The notes beneath the pieces are model-generated. The model searched no databases. It was not told the origin of the DNA and saw nothing but the letters and a program-made list of their open reading frames with translations. The translations under genes and the position numbers were made by a program. 64,000 bases of DNA, taken from JACCZX01 sp963710675. Its GTDB lineage: Bacteria; Pseudomonadota; Gammaproteobacteria; Burkholderiales; Burkholderiaceae_F. Each line of letters starts with the position of its first letter. The stretch's first letter is position 1. Of the stretch, positions 43,558 through 52,356 are shown one piece after another. Location of the stretch: assembly GCA_963710675.1 (NCBI GenBank), contig CAVQBE010000025.1, forward strand, positions 238,516-302,515, read 5' to 3'.

Positions 43558-44088
43558 ATGTTTGATTTCAGTTTCGGTGAGCTTGCCGTGATCGGCACCG
43601 TGGCGTTGATCGTGCTCGGTCCCGAGCGGCTGCCGCGCGTTGCGCGTACGGTGGGCGAGTGGGCGGGGAAAGCGCAACGCTATGTGGCACAGGTCAAGTC
43701 GGACATCAATCGCGAAGTCGAGCTGGCAGATTTAAAGAAACTGCAGGACGAAGCGCGCGATGTCGCACGCTCGATCGAAAGCACGGTGCAGGGAAATATT
43801 TCGACCTTGCAAGCGGGTATCGACTCGACGGTAAAAGGGTTGAACACCGGCTTTGACGATCCGGCCGCGGCGACCAGCTCGCCGCCGACCGACTATTCGT
43901 GGGAAGGCACGCACGAGCCATGGGTCAATCGGGTCTTCGAACGCCGCTTCAAGCCCGGCCCCACCATTAACGAGCTCAGCGAAGAGATTGCGAGGCTGAA
44001 GCGTCAATTGGCGCTACCTGATACAGGCCCCACGCGGCACAAGCGCTCGCCACGCGCGCGCGTTAACAAGCCCCGGATTCGGCGTTAG
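43558..44088 (+). CDS. tatB: Sec-independent translocase protein TatB
   Basis: Receptor-complex subunit of Tat export, 176 residues. Begins MFDFSFGELAVIGTVALIVLGPERLP (membrane helix then the conserved GPERLP), followed by the amphipathic helix VARTVGEWAGKAQRYVAQVK and a longer charged tail. Four bases before tatC. A Tat-type Rieske protein is encoded 3.4 kb downstream. Confidence 0.94.
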   Translation: MFDFSFGELAVIGTVALIVLGPERLPRVARTVGEWAGKAQRYVAQVKSDINREVELADLKKLQDEARDVARSIESTVQGNISTLQAGIDSTVKGLNTGFDDPAAATSSPPTDYSWEGTHEPWVNRVFERRFKPGPTINELSEEIARLKRQLALPDTGPTRHKRSPRARVNKPRIRR

Positions 44089-44092
44089 GACG

Positions 44093-44872
44093 ATGTCCGC
44101 CGAAACCGAGGAGCCGGCTCCCGAACAAAGCTTTCTGTCGCATTTGGTCGAGCTGCGACAGCGCATCGTCCGTGCGTCGATCGCCATCATCGTCGTCTTC
44201 ATTCCGATGGCTTTTTTCATGCAGCAGATCTTCGATTTCCTGTCGAAGCCGATGCTCGCCGCACTGCCTGCAGGCACCAAGTTGCTTGCAACCGGCGTCA
44301 TCACGCCGTTTATGGTGCCGCTGAAGGTCACGCTTTTTGGCGCGTTTTTGATCGCGCTTCCGTACGTGCTCTGGCAGGCGTGGGCGTTCGTGGCGCCGGG
44401 GCTCTACCGGCACGAGAAGCGTCTGGCCGGCCCACTGATCGCCTCCAGCGTGCTGATGTTTTTCGCCGGCATGGCGTACTGCTACTTCGTTGTCTTCGGC
44501 TTCGTGTTCAAGTTCATTGCAGGTTTTGCACCGGCCTCGGTTTCAGTCTCGCCTGATATCGAGGCGTACTTCGGCTTTGTGATGAGCCTGTTCATCGCGT
44601 TCGGGCTGACGTTTGAGGTGCCGATCGTCGTCGTGCTGCTGGTCCGATTCGGCATTGCGAGTATCGACAAGCTGAAAAAAGCGCGACCGTATGTGATCGT
44701 CGGCGCGTTCATCGTCGCGGCGATCTTCACTCCCCCGGACGTCCTGTCTCAGCTATTGCTCGCTATTCCACTGTGCATTTTGTACGAGCTCGGTATCGTT
44801 ATTGCGCGCTTCGTCGGCAGACCGAAGGCGACTGAGGAAACCGCGCCATCGCAGCAAACGTCGTCCACGTGA
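44093..44872 (+). CDS. tatC: Sec-independent translocase protein TatC
   Basis: Six-helix inner-membrane receptor for twin-arginine signal peptides, 259 residues. Signatures SFLSHLVELRQRIVRA at the N-terminus (substrate-binding loop), LPYVLWQAWAFVAPGLYRHEK, and FGLTFEVPIVVVLLVRFG. C-terminal tail is Ser/Thr/Gln-rich. The stop overlaps the GTG of the Sel1-repeat gene. Confidence 0.96.
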   Translation: MSAETEEPAPEQSFLSHLVELRQRIVRASIAIIVVFIPMAFFMQQIFDFLSKPMLAALPAGTKLLATGVITPFMVPLKVTLFGAFLIALPYVLWQAWAFVAPGLYRHEKRLAGPLIASSVLMFFAGMAYCYFVVFGFVFKFIAGFAPASVSVSPDIEAYFGFVMSLFIAFGLTFEVPIVVVLLVRFGIASIDKLKKARPYVIVGAFIVAAIFTPPDVLSQLLLAIPLCILYELGIVIARFVGRPKATEETAPSQQTSST

Positions 44873-45507
44873 CTCGTACCGCCGCACTGCTGCTTGCCCT
44901 TTTATTGGCTTGCAGTGATGTCTCGGCGGGGCGATTGCAAGTTGTCTCTGATGAGGATCCCGATGTTGCTGCTGGCTGGAGCGCATACCGCGCGAACGAC
45001 CCGGCGCGCGCGTTGGCACACTACCGTAAGGCAGCCGAACGCAACAATCGCGTTGCGCAATTCAACCTGGCGGTGATGCTTCTATCTGGAGAGGCAGGGC
45101 CTGCCGATACGGTCGCGGGGCTTGGGTGGCTGCGCAAGTCCGCCGACCGCGGCTTTTCGCGCGCCCAGTTCGCGCTAGCGCTGCTGTACGAACGGGGTGA
45201 GCACGTTATCAAGTCGCAGGAAGAAGCGACCTTGTGGTTTCGCAAGGCGGCCGATCAAAATCATCTCGAAGCGCAAGTCGGACTGGCGACGCAGTATTTT
45301 CTTGGCCGCGGAGCGCCGCGCGATTACGAACAGGCGGCGCAATGGTATGAGCGTGCCGCCGATCAGGGCGACGAAGCCTCTGCTTATATCGTTGCTAGCC
45401 TGTATGAGAAAGGCGAAGGCGTCGAGCAAAATTACGCGCGCGCCTATTACTACTACAGCCTTGCTGCGAGCGGAGGCGAGCCGGCCGCGGTGACTAAAGG
45501 CGCGTGA
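44869..45507 (+). CDS. Exported Sel1-repeat (TPR-like) protein
   Basis: 212 residues from GTG 44869, which overlaps the tatC stop. Possible signal or lipoprotein-like N-terminus TAALLLALLLACSDVSA. At least four Sel1-like repeats from about residue 55 on, with the A-x-x-W/Y-x-x-K/R-A-A-x-x-G/N periodicity (WLRKSADRGFSRAQFALALL, WFRKAADQNHLEAQVGLAT, WYERAADQGDEASAYIVASL). Sel1 repeats bind other proteins; the partner is unknown. Co-transcription with tatABC is likely. Confidence 0.85.
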   Translation: MTRTAALLLALLLACSDVSAGRLQVVSDEDPDVAAGWSAYRANDPARALAHYRKAAERNNRVAQFNLAVMLLSGEAGPADTVAGLGWLRKSADRGFSRAQFALALLYERGEHVIKSQEEATLWFRKAADQNHLEAQVGLATQYFLGRGAPRDYEQAAQWYERAADQGDEASAYIVASLYEKGEGVEQNYARAYYYYSLAASGGEPAAVTKGA

Positions 45508-45571
45508 GATGCGCGACAAGCTGGGGCGCTGATTAGGCGCTGACTGCATACCAGCCGGCAAACAGCCTTAT

Positions 45572-46732
45572 CTAACGCGCACGCGGTGTCGGGCGTTCCC
45601 CCACGGCCACCTGCACGTCAAGTTCTTTCCCGCTGCGGACGACCCTCACACGTGCGTCCGACCCCGGTGGCAACTGCGAGATCTGGTTCAGCATTGCTTT
45701 GCTGTTGACGACTGGTTGCCCGTTGATGCTGAGCATCACGTCACCGGGTTCAAGGCCGGCCTTGCCGGCGGGACTCGAGCGTTGCACACCTTTGAGAATG
45801 ACACCTTCTTCGCGTCCGAGGCGCAGCAGCCCCGCCATTTCAGGCGTGATGTCTTCAGGTTCGACACCGAAAAATCCGCGCTGCACCTTGCCGGTCTTGA
45901 TCAGCTGATCCATCACTTGCGTGACCAGCGTTGAAGGAATCGCGAAACCGATACCGATGGAACCGCCGGTGCGCGAAAAGATCGCGGTGTTAATGCCGAC
46001 CAGGTTGCCGTTCGAATCCACCAGCGCGCCGCCCGAGTTGCCCTGGTTGATCGCCGCGTCGGTCTGAATGAAATTCTCAAACGTATTGATGCCGAGGTTG
46101 GTGCGTCCGAGCGCCGAAACGATGCCCATCGTCACGGTCTGACCGACGTCAAACGGGTTGCCGATAGCCAGCACGACGTCGCCCACCTGCAAGGAGTCCG
46201 AGCGCCCAAACGTGATCGCCGGTAGGTCGCGCGCTTCGATCTTCAACACGGCCAGATCGCTTTCCGGGTCGGCGCCGACCAGCTTGGCCTCGAACTGACG
46301 GCCATCGGAGAGCGCCACCGCAATTTCGTCCGCGGCCTGCACCACGTGATTGTTGGTCAATACGAAGCCATCGCGGGTGGCGACCACTCCGGAGCCAAGG
46401 CTTGCTATTCGATCGCTACCGCGTGCATCACCGAAAAAGTAGCGGTAAAGCGGGTCCTCGCCGGAACCGCGGCGGCGGACTTCCTTGGTCGTGTAAACGT
46501 TCACAACGGCGGGGGCAGCGAGCTTGACGGCGCCGCCGTAGGAAGTCAGCGCGTTGGCGCGGGCGTCGGGAACCACCGCCTGCTTGATACCCAGGCCTTC
46601 CGCGGCAGGCAACGGCGCCGGCGCGTCCCGGCCCCGCGAAAGCCATTCTGGCCGCAGCGTCGAAACGATAAACAGCAGGGCCAGGCCGATGGTCGTGGCC
46701 TGAGCAAAGACGAGCCAAAGACGGCGGATCAT
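45572..46732 (-). CDS. Membrane-anchored HtrA-type serine protease (DegS/AlgW-like, one PDZ)
   Basis: 386 residues from ATG 46732. N-terminal membrane anchor (FAQATTIGLALLFIVSTL), no cleavable signal obvious. Trypsin-like domain with the triad His in VLTNNHVVQAADE, Asp in DPESDLAVLKIE and Ser in INQGNSGGALVDSNG. A single PDZ domain follows (GVQRSSPAGKAGLEPGDVMLSINGQPV). One PDZ plus a membrane anchor fits the DegS/AlgW type that senses envelope stress; that role is inferred. Converges with the Sel1-repeat gene. Confidence 0.93.
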   Translation of the reverse strand: MIRRLWLVFAQATTIGLALLFIVSTLRPEWLSRGRDAPAPLPAAEGLGIKQAVVPDARANALTSYGGAVKLAAPAVVNVYTTKEVRRRGSGEDPLYRYFFGDARGSDRIASLGSGVVATRDGFVLTNNHVVQAADEIAVALSDGRQFEAKLVGADPESDLAVLKIEARDLPAITFGRSDSLQVGDVVLAIGNPFDVGQTVTMGIVSALGRTNLGINTFENFIQTDAAINQGNSGGALVDSNGNLVGINTAIFSRTGGSIGIGFAIPSTLVTQVMDQLIKTGKVQRGFFGVEPEDITPEMAGLLRLGREEGVILKGVQRSSPAGKAGLEPGDVMLSINGQPVVNSKAMLNQISQLPPGSDARVRVVRSGKELDVQVAVGERPTPRAR

Positions 46733-46856
46733 CAAGTTTGTTCCCAAACCAGCGGCAGGCGCGGGTTCACATATCAGGGGCAAGCATTATTCCCCACTCG
46801 CCCGATGACCGGCGAGCCGTTGATCCGTGTGCTGCTACCGCACCGCCGAGCGGTGG

Positions 46857-47276
46857 TCAACGCCGCTTTAGTTCGTCGCGAATCTCGCGCAACAGTACGA
46901 CATCCTCGGGCGCAGGGGGCCCCGCAGCATCCAAACGCGAGCGGACGCGGTTGGCTGCCTTGACCATCCAGAAGATCACGAAAGCAAGGATGATGAAATT
47001 CAGAACGATCGTGAGGAAGTTACCCCACGCCAGCACCACCGCAGACGTGCGTGCGGCAGCGAGCGGTGTTCCAGGCGCCACACTGCCCGCCAGCACGATG
47101 TACTGATTGGAGAAATCGACCGCGCCCCCGGTCATCGCGTTGATCGCAGGCATCACTACGTCATTGACAAGTGAATCAACGATCTTGCCAAACGCCACGC
47201 CGATGATGATACCGACCGCCAGGTCGATGACATTGCCCTTGACGGCAAAGTCGCGGAACTCCTTAAGCATTCCCAT
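46857..47276 (-). CDS. mscL: Large-conductance mechanosensitive channel
   Basis: Inner-membrane osmotic safety valve, 139 residues from ATG 47276 with GGAGAGCC upstream. Start MGMLKEFRDFAVKGNVIDLA and first helix AVGIIIGVAFGKIVDSLVNDVVMP are typical; second helix FLTIVLNFIILAFVIFWMVK and C-terminal bundle LLREIRDEL. Divergent from petA, with 224 bases between. Confidence 0.96.
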   Translation of the reverse strand: MGMLKEFRDFAVKGNVIDLAVGIIIGVAFGKIVDSLVNDVVMPAINAMTGGAVDFSNQYIVLAGSVAPGTPLAAARTSAVVLAWGNFLTIVLNFIILAFVIFWMVKAANRVRSRLDAAGPPAPEDVVLLREIRDELKRR

Positions 47277-47500
47277 AGGCTCTCCGGATAAGCAGACTTG
47301 CAAAGTGTACGAGGGTTAGTGGAAATCGTGATGACGGATCAAGTAGAATGCCGCGCTGCTGCGCATGGGGCCCCGGGCGTGTGCGACGAAATTCGCGAAG
47401 TGACCGCGAGCTGATTCGCAAGATCGCATCGTAGGGTTCGTTGTGTCGCCTGCGTCCGCTTCGTCAACTCCTAACGCTTACCCTTTGATCCGGGATTTTC

Positions 47501-48124
47501 ATGTCGACGACCACGATTAACGAGAGTGGCGAGCCTCTAGGTAAGCCGGTTGACAGGGAACGACGCGCCACAATCGCCGTAGCCGCAGCAGTAGGCGGCG
47601 CAGGCGTAGTCGCAGCCGCGGTGCCTTTTGTTTCCTCGTTTTTGCCCTCCGAACGCGCGAAAGCAGCGGGTGCTCCGGTGGAAGCCGATATTTCCGGTAT
47701 GGCTCCAGGTGAGATGCGCTCGTTTGAGTGGCAGGGCAGGCCGGTTTGGATCTTGAACCGCACACCGCAGATGCTGCAGTCAATCCGCAAAGCGGATGGC
47801 GAAGTTGCCGACCCGAAGTCGGTGCGCACTGCATTTCCGACGCCGGCTTACGCCCGCAACGAATATCGGTCGATCAAGCCCGAGTACCTGGTAGCCGTCG
47901 GCATCTGCACCCATCTGGGATGCAATCCGATTGGACCGTTTGCGCCGGGCGCCAACTCGATGTTGGGCGCGGAACCCGGCTTCGTGTGCCCGTGTCATGG
48001 CTCGACGTTTGACCTGGCCGGCCGCGTGTACAAGAACAAGCCGGCGCCGGATAACCTACCGATACCGCCGCATAAATATCTATCTGCGAGTGTCGTGCTG
48101 ATCGGCGACGACTCCAAAGCATAA
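47501..48124 (+). CDS. petA: Ubiquinol-cytochrome c reductase iron-sulfur (Rieske) subunit
   Basis: Rieske subunit of complex III, 207 residues. The N-terminus has twin arginines (DRERRATIAVAAAVGGAGVVAAAVP), consistent with Tat-dependent insertion; tatABC is close by. Cluster ligands are in ICTHLGCNP and CPCHGSTFDLAGRV. First gene of petABC; 25 bases before petB. Confidence 0.97.
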   Translation: MSTTTINESGEPLGKPVDRERRATIAVAAAVGGAGVVAAAVPFVSSFLPSERAKAAGAPVEADISGMAPGEMRSFEWQGRPVWILNRTPQMLQSIRKADGEVADPKSVRTAFPTPAYARNEYRSIKPEYLVAVGICTHLGCNPIGPFAPGANSMLGAEPGFVCPCHGSTFDLAGRVYKNKPAPDNLPIPPHKYLSASVVLIGDDSKA

Positions 48125-48149
48125 AGACCGAGGCCTGATCGAGGACCCG

Positions 48150-49532
48150 ATGGCGGAGCAAAAAAGCCAATACACCGGACTGTTGGGATGGTTCGACTCC
48201 CGCATGCCGACCGTCATGTCGGAGTTCAAGAAGCATGCGTCCGAGTATTACGCGCCGAAGAATTTCAACTTCTGGTACATCTTCGGCGGCATCGCGATCG
48301 TCGTCCTGGTGCTGCAGATTCTGACCGGCATTTTTCTGACGATGCACTACAAGCCGGATGCGAATCTGGCGTTTGCGTCAGTCGAATACATCATGCGCGA
48401 CGTGCCGGGCGGATGGTTCATCCGCTACATGCACTCCACCGGCGCGTCGTTCTTCTTCATCGTCGTCTACCTGCACATGTTTCGCGCGCTGCTGTACGGC
48501 AGCTATCGCAACCCGCGCGAGCTGATCTGGATTTTCGGCTGTTTGATCTTCCTGATGCTGATGGCCGAAGCGTTTTTCGGCTATCTGCTCCCCTGGGGCC
48601 AGATGAGCTACTGGGGTGCGCAGGTGATCGTCAATTTGTTCGGCGCGATTCCGCTGATCGGTCCAGAGCTGGCGATTTTCATTCGCGGTGATTACGTCGT
48701 CGGTGACGCAACGCTAAGCCGCTTCTTTGCATTCCACGTGATTGCGATCCCGTTGCTATTGCTGGGACTGGTGGTCGCGCACATCATCGCGCTGCACGAC
48801 GTCGGCTCGAATAATCCGGACGGTGTCGAGATCAAGGCGCACAAGGATGCGCAGGGCCGGCCGCTCGACGGCGTTCCGTTTCATCCCTACTACACGGTGC
48901 ACGATCTTTACTGGCTGTCGATCTTCCTGATTCCGTTTTTCGCGGTCGTGTTTTTCTGGCCCGAGTTCGGCGGGTATTTTCTCGAGTGGAACAACTTCAT
49001 CCCGGCGGACCCGCTGCAGGGGCCGACGCATATCGCGCCGCTGTGGTACTTCACGCCGTATTACTCGATCCTGCGCGCCACGACCGAACAATTCATGATC
49101 GTGCTCGCCATCGGAACGCTCGGCCTGGCAGCGCTGGTGTTGCTGACGATTTCCAATTCGATCGCACGCGGTGCAATCGCGCTGGGAACGATCGTCTTGT
49201 TGCTTGGGTTCTTTACGCTCGATCCGAAGTTCTGGGGCGTCGTGTTAATGGGTGTGTCGGTGATGATCTTCTTTGCGATGCCGTGGCTTGACCGTTCGCC
49301 GGTGCGCTCGATGCGGTATCGCCCGACCTGGCATTTCTGGCTGTTGATCGCATGGGTCGTCGCCTTCCTGATCCTGGGTTATCTGGGTACGCAACCGCCG
49401 ACCCCCGCGGCTACGCTGATCGCGCAGGCTTTGACGCTGTTCTACTTTGCGTTCTTTGCATTGATGCCGTGGTGGAGCCGAATGGGTTCGTTCAAGCCGG
49501 TTCCCGACCGTATTACGGTTGCGGCGCACTGA
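48150..49532 (+). CDS. petB: Ubiquinol-cytochrome c reductase cytochrome b
   Basis: Full-length cytochrome b of complex III, 460 residues, eight membrane helices and two b haems. Haem ligands in IRYMHSTGASFFFIVVYLHM and FHVIAIPLLLLGLVVAHI. The Qo-site motif that is PEWY in mitochondria and alphaproteobacteria reads PLWY here (residues 297-300, HIAPLWYFTPYY). As I recall, beta/gammaproteobacteria usually have PVWY, so a non-acidic residue is expected, but Leu is a rarer variant. Three more C-terminal helices follow the Qo region. Confidence 0.97.
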   Translation: MAEQKSQYTGLLGWFDSRMPTVMSEFKKHASEYYAPKNFNFWYIFGGIAIVVLVLQILTGIFLTMHYKPDANLAFASVEYIMRDVPGGWFIRYMHSTGASFFFIVVYLHMFRALLYGSYRNPRELIWIFGCLIFLMLMAEAFFGYLLPWGQMSYWGAQVIVNLFGAIPLIGPELAIFIRGDYVVGDATLSRFFAFHVIAIPLLLLGLVVAHIIALHDVGSNNPDGVEIKAHKDAQGRPLDGVPFHPYYTVHDLYWLSIFLIPFFAVVFFWPEFGGYFLEWNNFIPADPLQGPTHIAPLWYFTPYYSILRATTEQFMIVLAIGTLGLAALVLLTISNSIARGAIALGTIVLLLGFFTLDPKFWGVVLMGVSVMIFFAMPWLDRSPVRSMRYRPTWHFWLLIAWVVAFLILGYLGTQPPTPAATLIAQALTLFYFAFFALMPWWSRMGSFKPVPDRITVAAH

Positions 49533-49539
49533 GACGCAG

Positions 49540-50418
49540 ATGAGGGCGCACATCAAAACATTCGTCGCGCGCATCGCGTTTTCCGCGTCGATATGCGGCG
49601 CGATATTCGGCCTCCCCTCCGCACTCGCTGCTGAAGGCGGAGTTCCGATGGACACCTGGCCGGTCGATCGCGTGCAGAACCCGGCGGCGCTTCAGAACGG
49701 AGCGCGTTTGTTTGCAAACTATTGCATCGGTTGCCATGGGGCAAATCTGGTGCGCTGGAACCGGCTGCAGGAGATCGGTTTGACTGACGCGCAGATTCAG
49801 CAGTACCTGATCTTCGGCAATCAGAAGGTCGGCGACCTGATCCGCAATTCAGCGTTGCCATCGGACCAGAAGCGGTGGTTCGGCAAGACTCCGCCGGATT
49901 TGTCGGTCATCACCCGCGCCCGTACGACGGCCGGCCACGCTGGGACCGACTACATCTACACGCTGCTGCGTGGCTATTACCGCGACTCGGGTTCGCCGAC
50001 AGGGTGGAACAACGTCGCCTACCCGAACATCTCGATGCCGCACGTTTTCTGGCAGGAACAAGGGCCACGCGAAGCGCGCATCGAAGCGAGCGAAGAACGC
50101 AAGGATGCGAAAACCGGGGCGGTTCAGCATATGCAAGTGGTAACAACCTACGACGCCGGCGGTGCAGCATCGCGCAACGAAACACCGACGACGATGCATG
50201 GTGCCGAAGGAATCACGTATTCATTCAAGCCGCAGAATCCGGAGCTTTCAAGACGCTTCGATAACGATGCAGCCGACCTAGTCGCCTTCCTGTCCTTTAT
50301 GACCGACCCGACCGCAGGCAAGCGCACGCAGATTGGTGTGTGGGTGTTGATATTTCTCGCACTCTTTACCGTGGTCACGTGGCGGCTCAATGCCGTCTAC
50401 TGGAAGGGCCTCAAGTAG
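49540..50418 (+). CDS. petC: Ubiquinol-cytochrome c reductase cytochrome c1
   Basis: Membrane-anchored cytochrome c1 of complex III, 292 residues from ATG 49540. Signal peptide ends near ALAAEGG. Haem site NYCIGCHGANLVRWNRL; axial Met in PNISMPHVFW; C-terminal anchor IGVWVLIFLALFTVVTWRL. An inserted charged segment (EASEERKDAKTG) makes it longer than mitochondrial c1. Last gene of petABC; sspA follows after 60 bases. Confidence 0.96.
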   Translation: MRAHIKTFVARIAFSASICGAIFGLPSALAAEGGVPMDTWPVDRVQNPAALQNGARLFANYCIGCHGANLVRWNRLQEIGLTDAQIQQYLIFGNQKVGDLIRNSALPSDQKRWFGKTPPDLSVITRARTTAGHAGTDYIYTLLRGYYRDSGSPTGWNNVAYPNISMPHVFWQEQGPREARIEASEERKDAKTGAVQHMQVVTTYDAGGAASRNETPTTMHGAEGITYSFKPQNPELSRRFDNDAADLVAFLSFMTDPTAGKRTQIGVWVLIFLALFTVVTWRLNAVYWKGLK

Positions 50419-50478
50419 TTTGACCTGCAGGCATCGGGGTGGGCGTCCGCAGGCTCTGATAAAAACAAAGGGATAACA

Positions 50479-51081
50479 ATGATGGTGCTTTACTCCGGAA
50501 CAACTTGCCCATTTTCACAGCGCTGCCGCTTTGTGCTGTTTGAAAAGGGAATGGATTTTGAAATTCGCGACGTTGATCTGTTCAACAAGCCCGAAGACAT
50601 CAACACGATGAATCCGTACGGTCAGGTGCCGATCCTGGTCGAACGCGATCTCATATTGTACGAGTCGAACATCATCAACGAATACATAGACGAGCGCTTC
50701 CCGCACCCGCAATTGATGCCGGCTGATCCTGTGATGCGCGCCCGCACGCGGCTGTTCCTGTTCAACTTCGAGCGAGAGCTGTTCGTACACGTGCAGACGC
50801 TAGAAAACAGCAACAATCAGAAGGCGATGGAAAAGGGCCGCGCGACGATTCGCGACCGGTTGACTCAGCTGTCGCCCATCATGCTGAAAAACAAGTACAT
50901 GCTCGGCGATGATTTTTCGATGCTCGATGTTGCGTTGGCGCCGTTGTTATGGCGGCTCGACCACTACGGCATCGATCTGCCCAAGACAGCCGCCCCGCTG
51001 ATGAAATATGCCGAACGCATGTTTTCGCGACCGGCTTATATTGAGGCGCTGACACCCTCCGAAAAGGTAATGCGTAGATAA
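50479..51081 (+). CDS. sspA: Stringent starvation protein A (GST-fold)
   Basis: RNA polymerase-associated protein with a glutathione S-transferase fold, 200 residues. N-terminal thioredoxin-like half (LYSGTTCPFSQRCRFVLFEKGMDF, NPYGQVPILVERDLILYESNII) and C-terminal helical half (YMLGDDFSMLDVALAPLLWRL). In E. coli it regulates acid and stationary-phase genes; SspA lacks GST activity. Follows petC and precedes sspB, the standard order in this group. Confidence 0.94.
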   Translation: MMVLYSGTTCPFSQRCRFVLFEKGMDFEIRDVDLFNKPEDINTMNPYGQVPILVERDLILYESNIINEYIDERFPHPQLMPADPVMRARTRLFLFNFERELFVHVQTLENSNNQKAMEKGRATIRDRLTQLSPIMLKNKYMLGDDFSMLDVALAPLLWRLDHYGIDLPKTAAPLMKYAERMFSRPAYIEALTPSEKVMRR

Positions 51082-51135
51082 CTCGCAAGAAAATGGTGAG
51101 CGGTCCCTTTAAGTTTCAGGCCTACGGTAACTCGT

Positions 51136-51165
51136 CCGACAAAACTAGGTGTGCACTTTTGTCGG
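51136..51165 (+). promoter_or_regulatory. Inverted repeat before sspB
   Basis: CCGACAAAA (51136-51144) and TTTTGTCGG (51157-51165) form a perfect 9-bp stem with a 12-base loop, ending 9 bases before the sspB ATG. The closing T-rich arm lies in the region where the ribosome binding site is expected, so the stem may limit sspB translation, or the dyad may be a DNA operator. Confidence 0.45.
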
Positions 51166-51174
51166 CCTGCATAA

Positions 51175-51672
51175 ATGGCTGACGTCTCAACCAAGCCGTA
51201 TCTGATCCGCGCGATCCACGAGTGGTGTTCTGACTCGGGGCTAACACCCTATATCGCGGTACTTGCAGACGCGGGCGTCAATGTGCCGCACGAGTTTGTC
51301 AAGAACGGCGAGATTGTGCTGAACATTTCGCCGCTTGCTACCAATCGGTTGAAGCTCGGCAACGAGTCGATCGAGTTTCAGGCGCGGTTCGGCGGCGTGG
51401 CGCGTGAAGTGATGGTGCCGGTCGACAAGGTGATTGCCGTCTACGCGCGCGAAAACGGGCAGGGCATGGCGTTCGATGTGCCGCGCAATGCGACTGCTGT
51501 CGAAGACCCGGCGATTGCCGACAACGATGGCGCGAAAACATTGCCAGGTCCGACCCCGATGGCGCTGGTGCCGGTACGTGCGCCCGCTACCAGCGCCGAC
51601 AACAATGAGCCGAGCGATCCGCCTCCATCACCACGGCGTGGCGATCGACCCAAGCTGACGCGCATCAAGTAG
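51175..51672 (+). CDS. sspB: ClpXP protease specificity-enhancing factor SspB
   Basis: Adaptor that delivers ssrA-tagged proteins to ClpXP. 165 residues. Conserved core KPYLIRAIHEWCSDSGLTPYIAVLAD, VLNISPLATNRLKLGNESIEFQARFGG and MVPVDKVIAVYARENGQGMAF. A disordered linker follows, and the C-terminus ends RGDRPKLTRIK, which fits the short ClpX-binding tail of the family. A tRNA gene begins 23 bases after the stop. Confidence 0.94.
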   Translation: MADVSTKPYLIRAIHEWCSDSGLTPYIAVLADAGVNVPHEFVKNGEIVLNISPLATNRLKLGNESIEFQARFGGVAREVMVPVDKVIAVYARENGQGMAFDVPRNATAVEDPAIADNDGAKTLPGPTPMALVPVRAPATSADNNEPSDPPPSPRRGDRPKLTRIK

Positions 51673-51695
51673 AGTCGCGCGGCCTGCACTGTGCA

Positions 51696-51771
51696 GCCGG
51701 CATAGCTCAGTTGGTAGAGCAACGGTTTTGTAAACCGAAGGTCGGGGGTTCGAGTCCCTCTGCCGGCACCA
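51696..51771 (+). tRNA. tRNA-Thr (anticodon TGT)
   Basis: 76 bases with CCA encoded. Acceptor arms GCCGGCA (51696-51702) and TGCCGGC (51761-51767) pair fully. D-arm GCTC/GAGC, anticodon stem CGGTT/AACCG around TTTGTAA-type loop giving anticodon TGT, T-arm GGGGG TTCGAGT CCCTC. Reads ACA and, with modification, other Thr codons. Confidence 0.95.
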
Positions 51772-51783
51772 CGCAACAACCCG

Positions 51784-51811
51784 AAAAAAAACCGCAGCAA
51801 GCTGCGGTTTT
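51784..51811. terminator. Bidirectional terminator between tRNA-Thr and cspA
   Basis: AAAACCGCAG (51788-51797), loop CAAG, CTGCGGTTTT (51802-51811). On the minus strand the stem is followed by eight T, a strong terminator for cspA. On the plus strand only four T follow, weaker for the tRNA. Confidence 0.85.
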
Positions 51812-51829
51812 CCTGATGCGATGTGGTTA

Positions 51830-52033
51830 TTACGACGGACGGATTTCCGCAGCTTGCGGACCCTTCGCGCCTTGCTTCACCACGAATTCAACGCGCTGTC
51901 CTTCAGTCAGCGACTTGAAGCCGCCGGCCTGAATTTCAGAGAAGTGCGCGAACAAATCCTTGCCGCCATCTTCCGGCGTGATGAATCCAAAGCCTTTTGC
52001 GTCGTTAAACCACTTGACGGTACCTGTTGCCAT
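51830..52033 (-). CDS. Cold-shock protein, CspA family
   Basis: 67-residue single-strand nucleic acid-binding OB-fold protein that acts as an RNA chaperone. Start MATGTVKWFNDAKGFGFITPE with RNP1 (KGFGFI) and RNP2 (LFAHFS). ATG 52033 follows AAGGAACGTAG. The upstream 300 bases are free of genes and hold a hairpin, consistent with a long regulated 5' UTR. The symbol cspA would be fair, but paralogues are common in this group, so it is left blank. Confidence 0.95.
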   Translation of the reverse strand: MATGTVKWFNDAKGFGFITPEDGGKDLFAHFSEIQAGGFKSLTEGQRVEFVVKQGAKGPQAAEIRPS

Positions 52034-52356
52034 TTTTCTACGTTCCTTGATATTTAAGATCAAACAAAATCAGCCGCCAGAAAGGTCCGGCGGCGAGCTA
52101 ACGATCAAGAGACGTACCTGATAAAAAAGACGCGCCGTTGTTTTACGAACCAAGCAACAGGCCAGAGATAACCGGAGAACGACAGACTCAAGCGAAAGCG
52201 GTACAGAGTGTACGCTAATTCGAACCTCGTGCCGCTGGGTGGCGACCCGCAACCCAGCTGAGGTTCGCGTTCAGAAGATAGAAGCTTCTTGTGCGTTAGC
52301 GCACAGACGATGCGTGCTGCGCTTCGTATCCTGCTCCCTCGGCAATTAAGAGCCAG
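52034..52356. other. Intergenic region: cspA 5' UTR and divergent promoter region
   Basis: 323 bases without a gene. On the minus strand it should carry the cspA promoter and leader. A hairpin GCCGCC (52073-52078)/GGCGGC (52089-52094) lies about 40 bases before the cspA ATG, with a small TTGAT/ATCAA dyad between. The right half should drive the GGDEF gene; I see no convincing -35/-10 pair. Confidence 0.55.
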
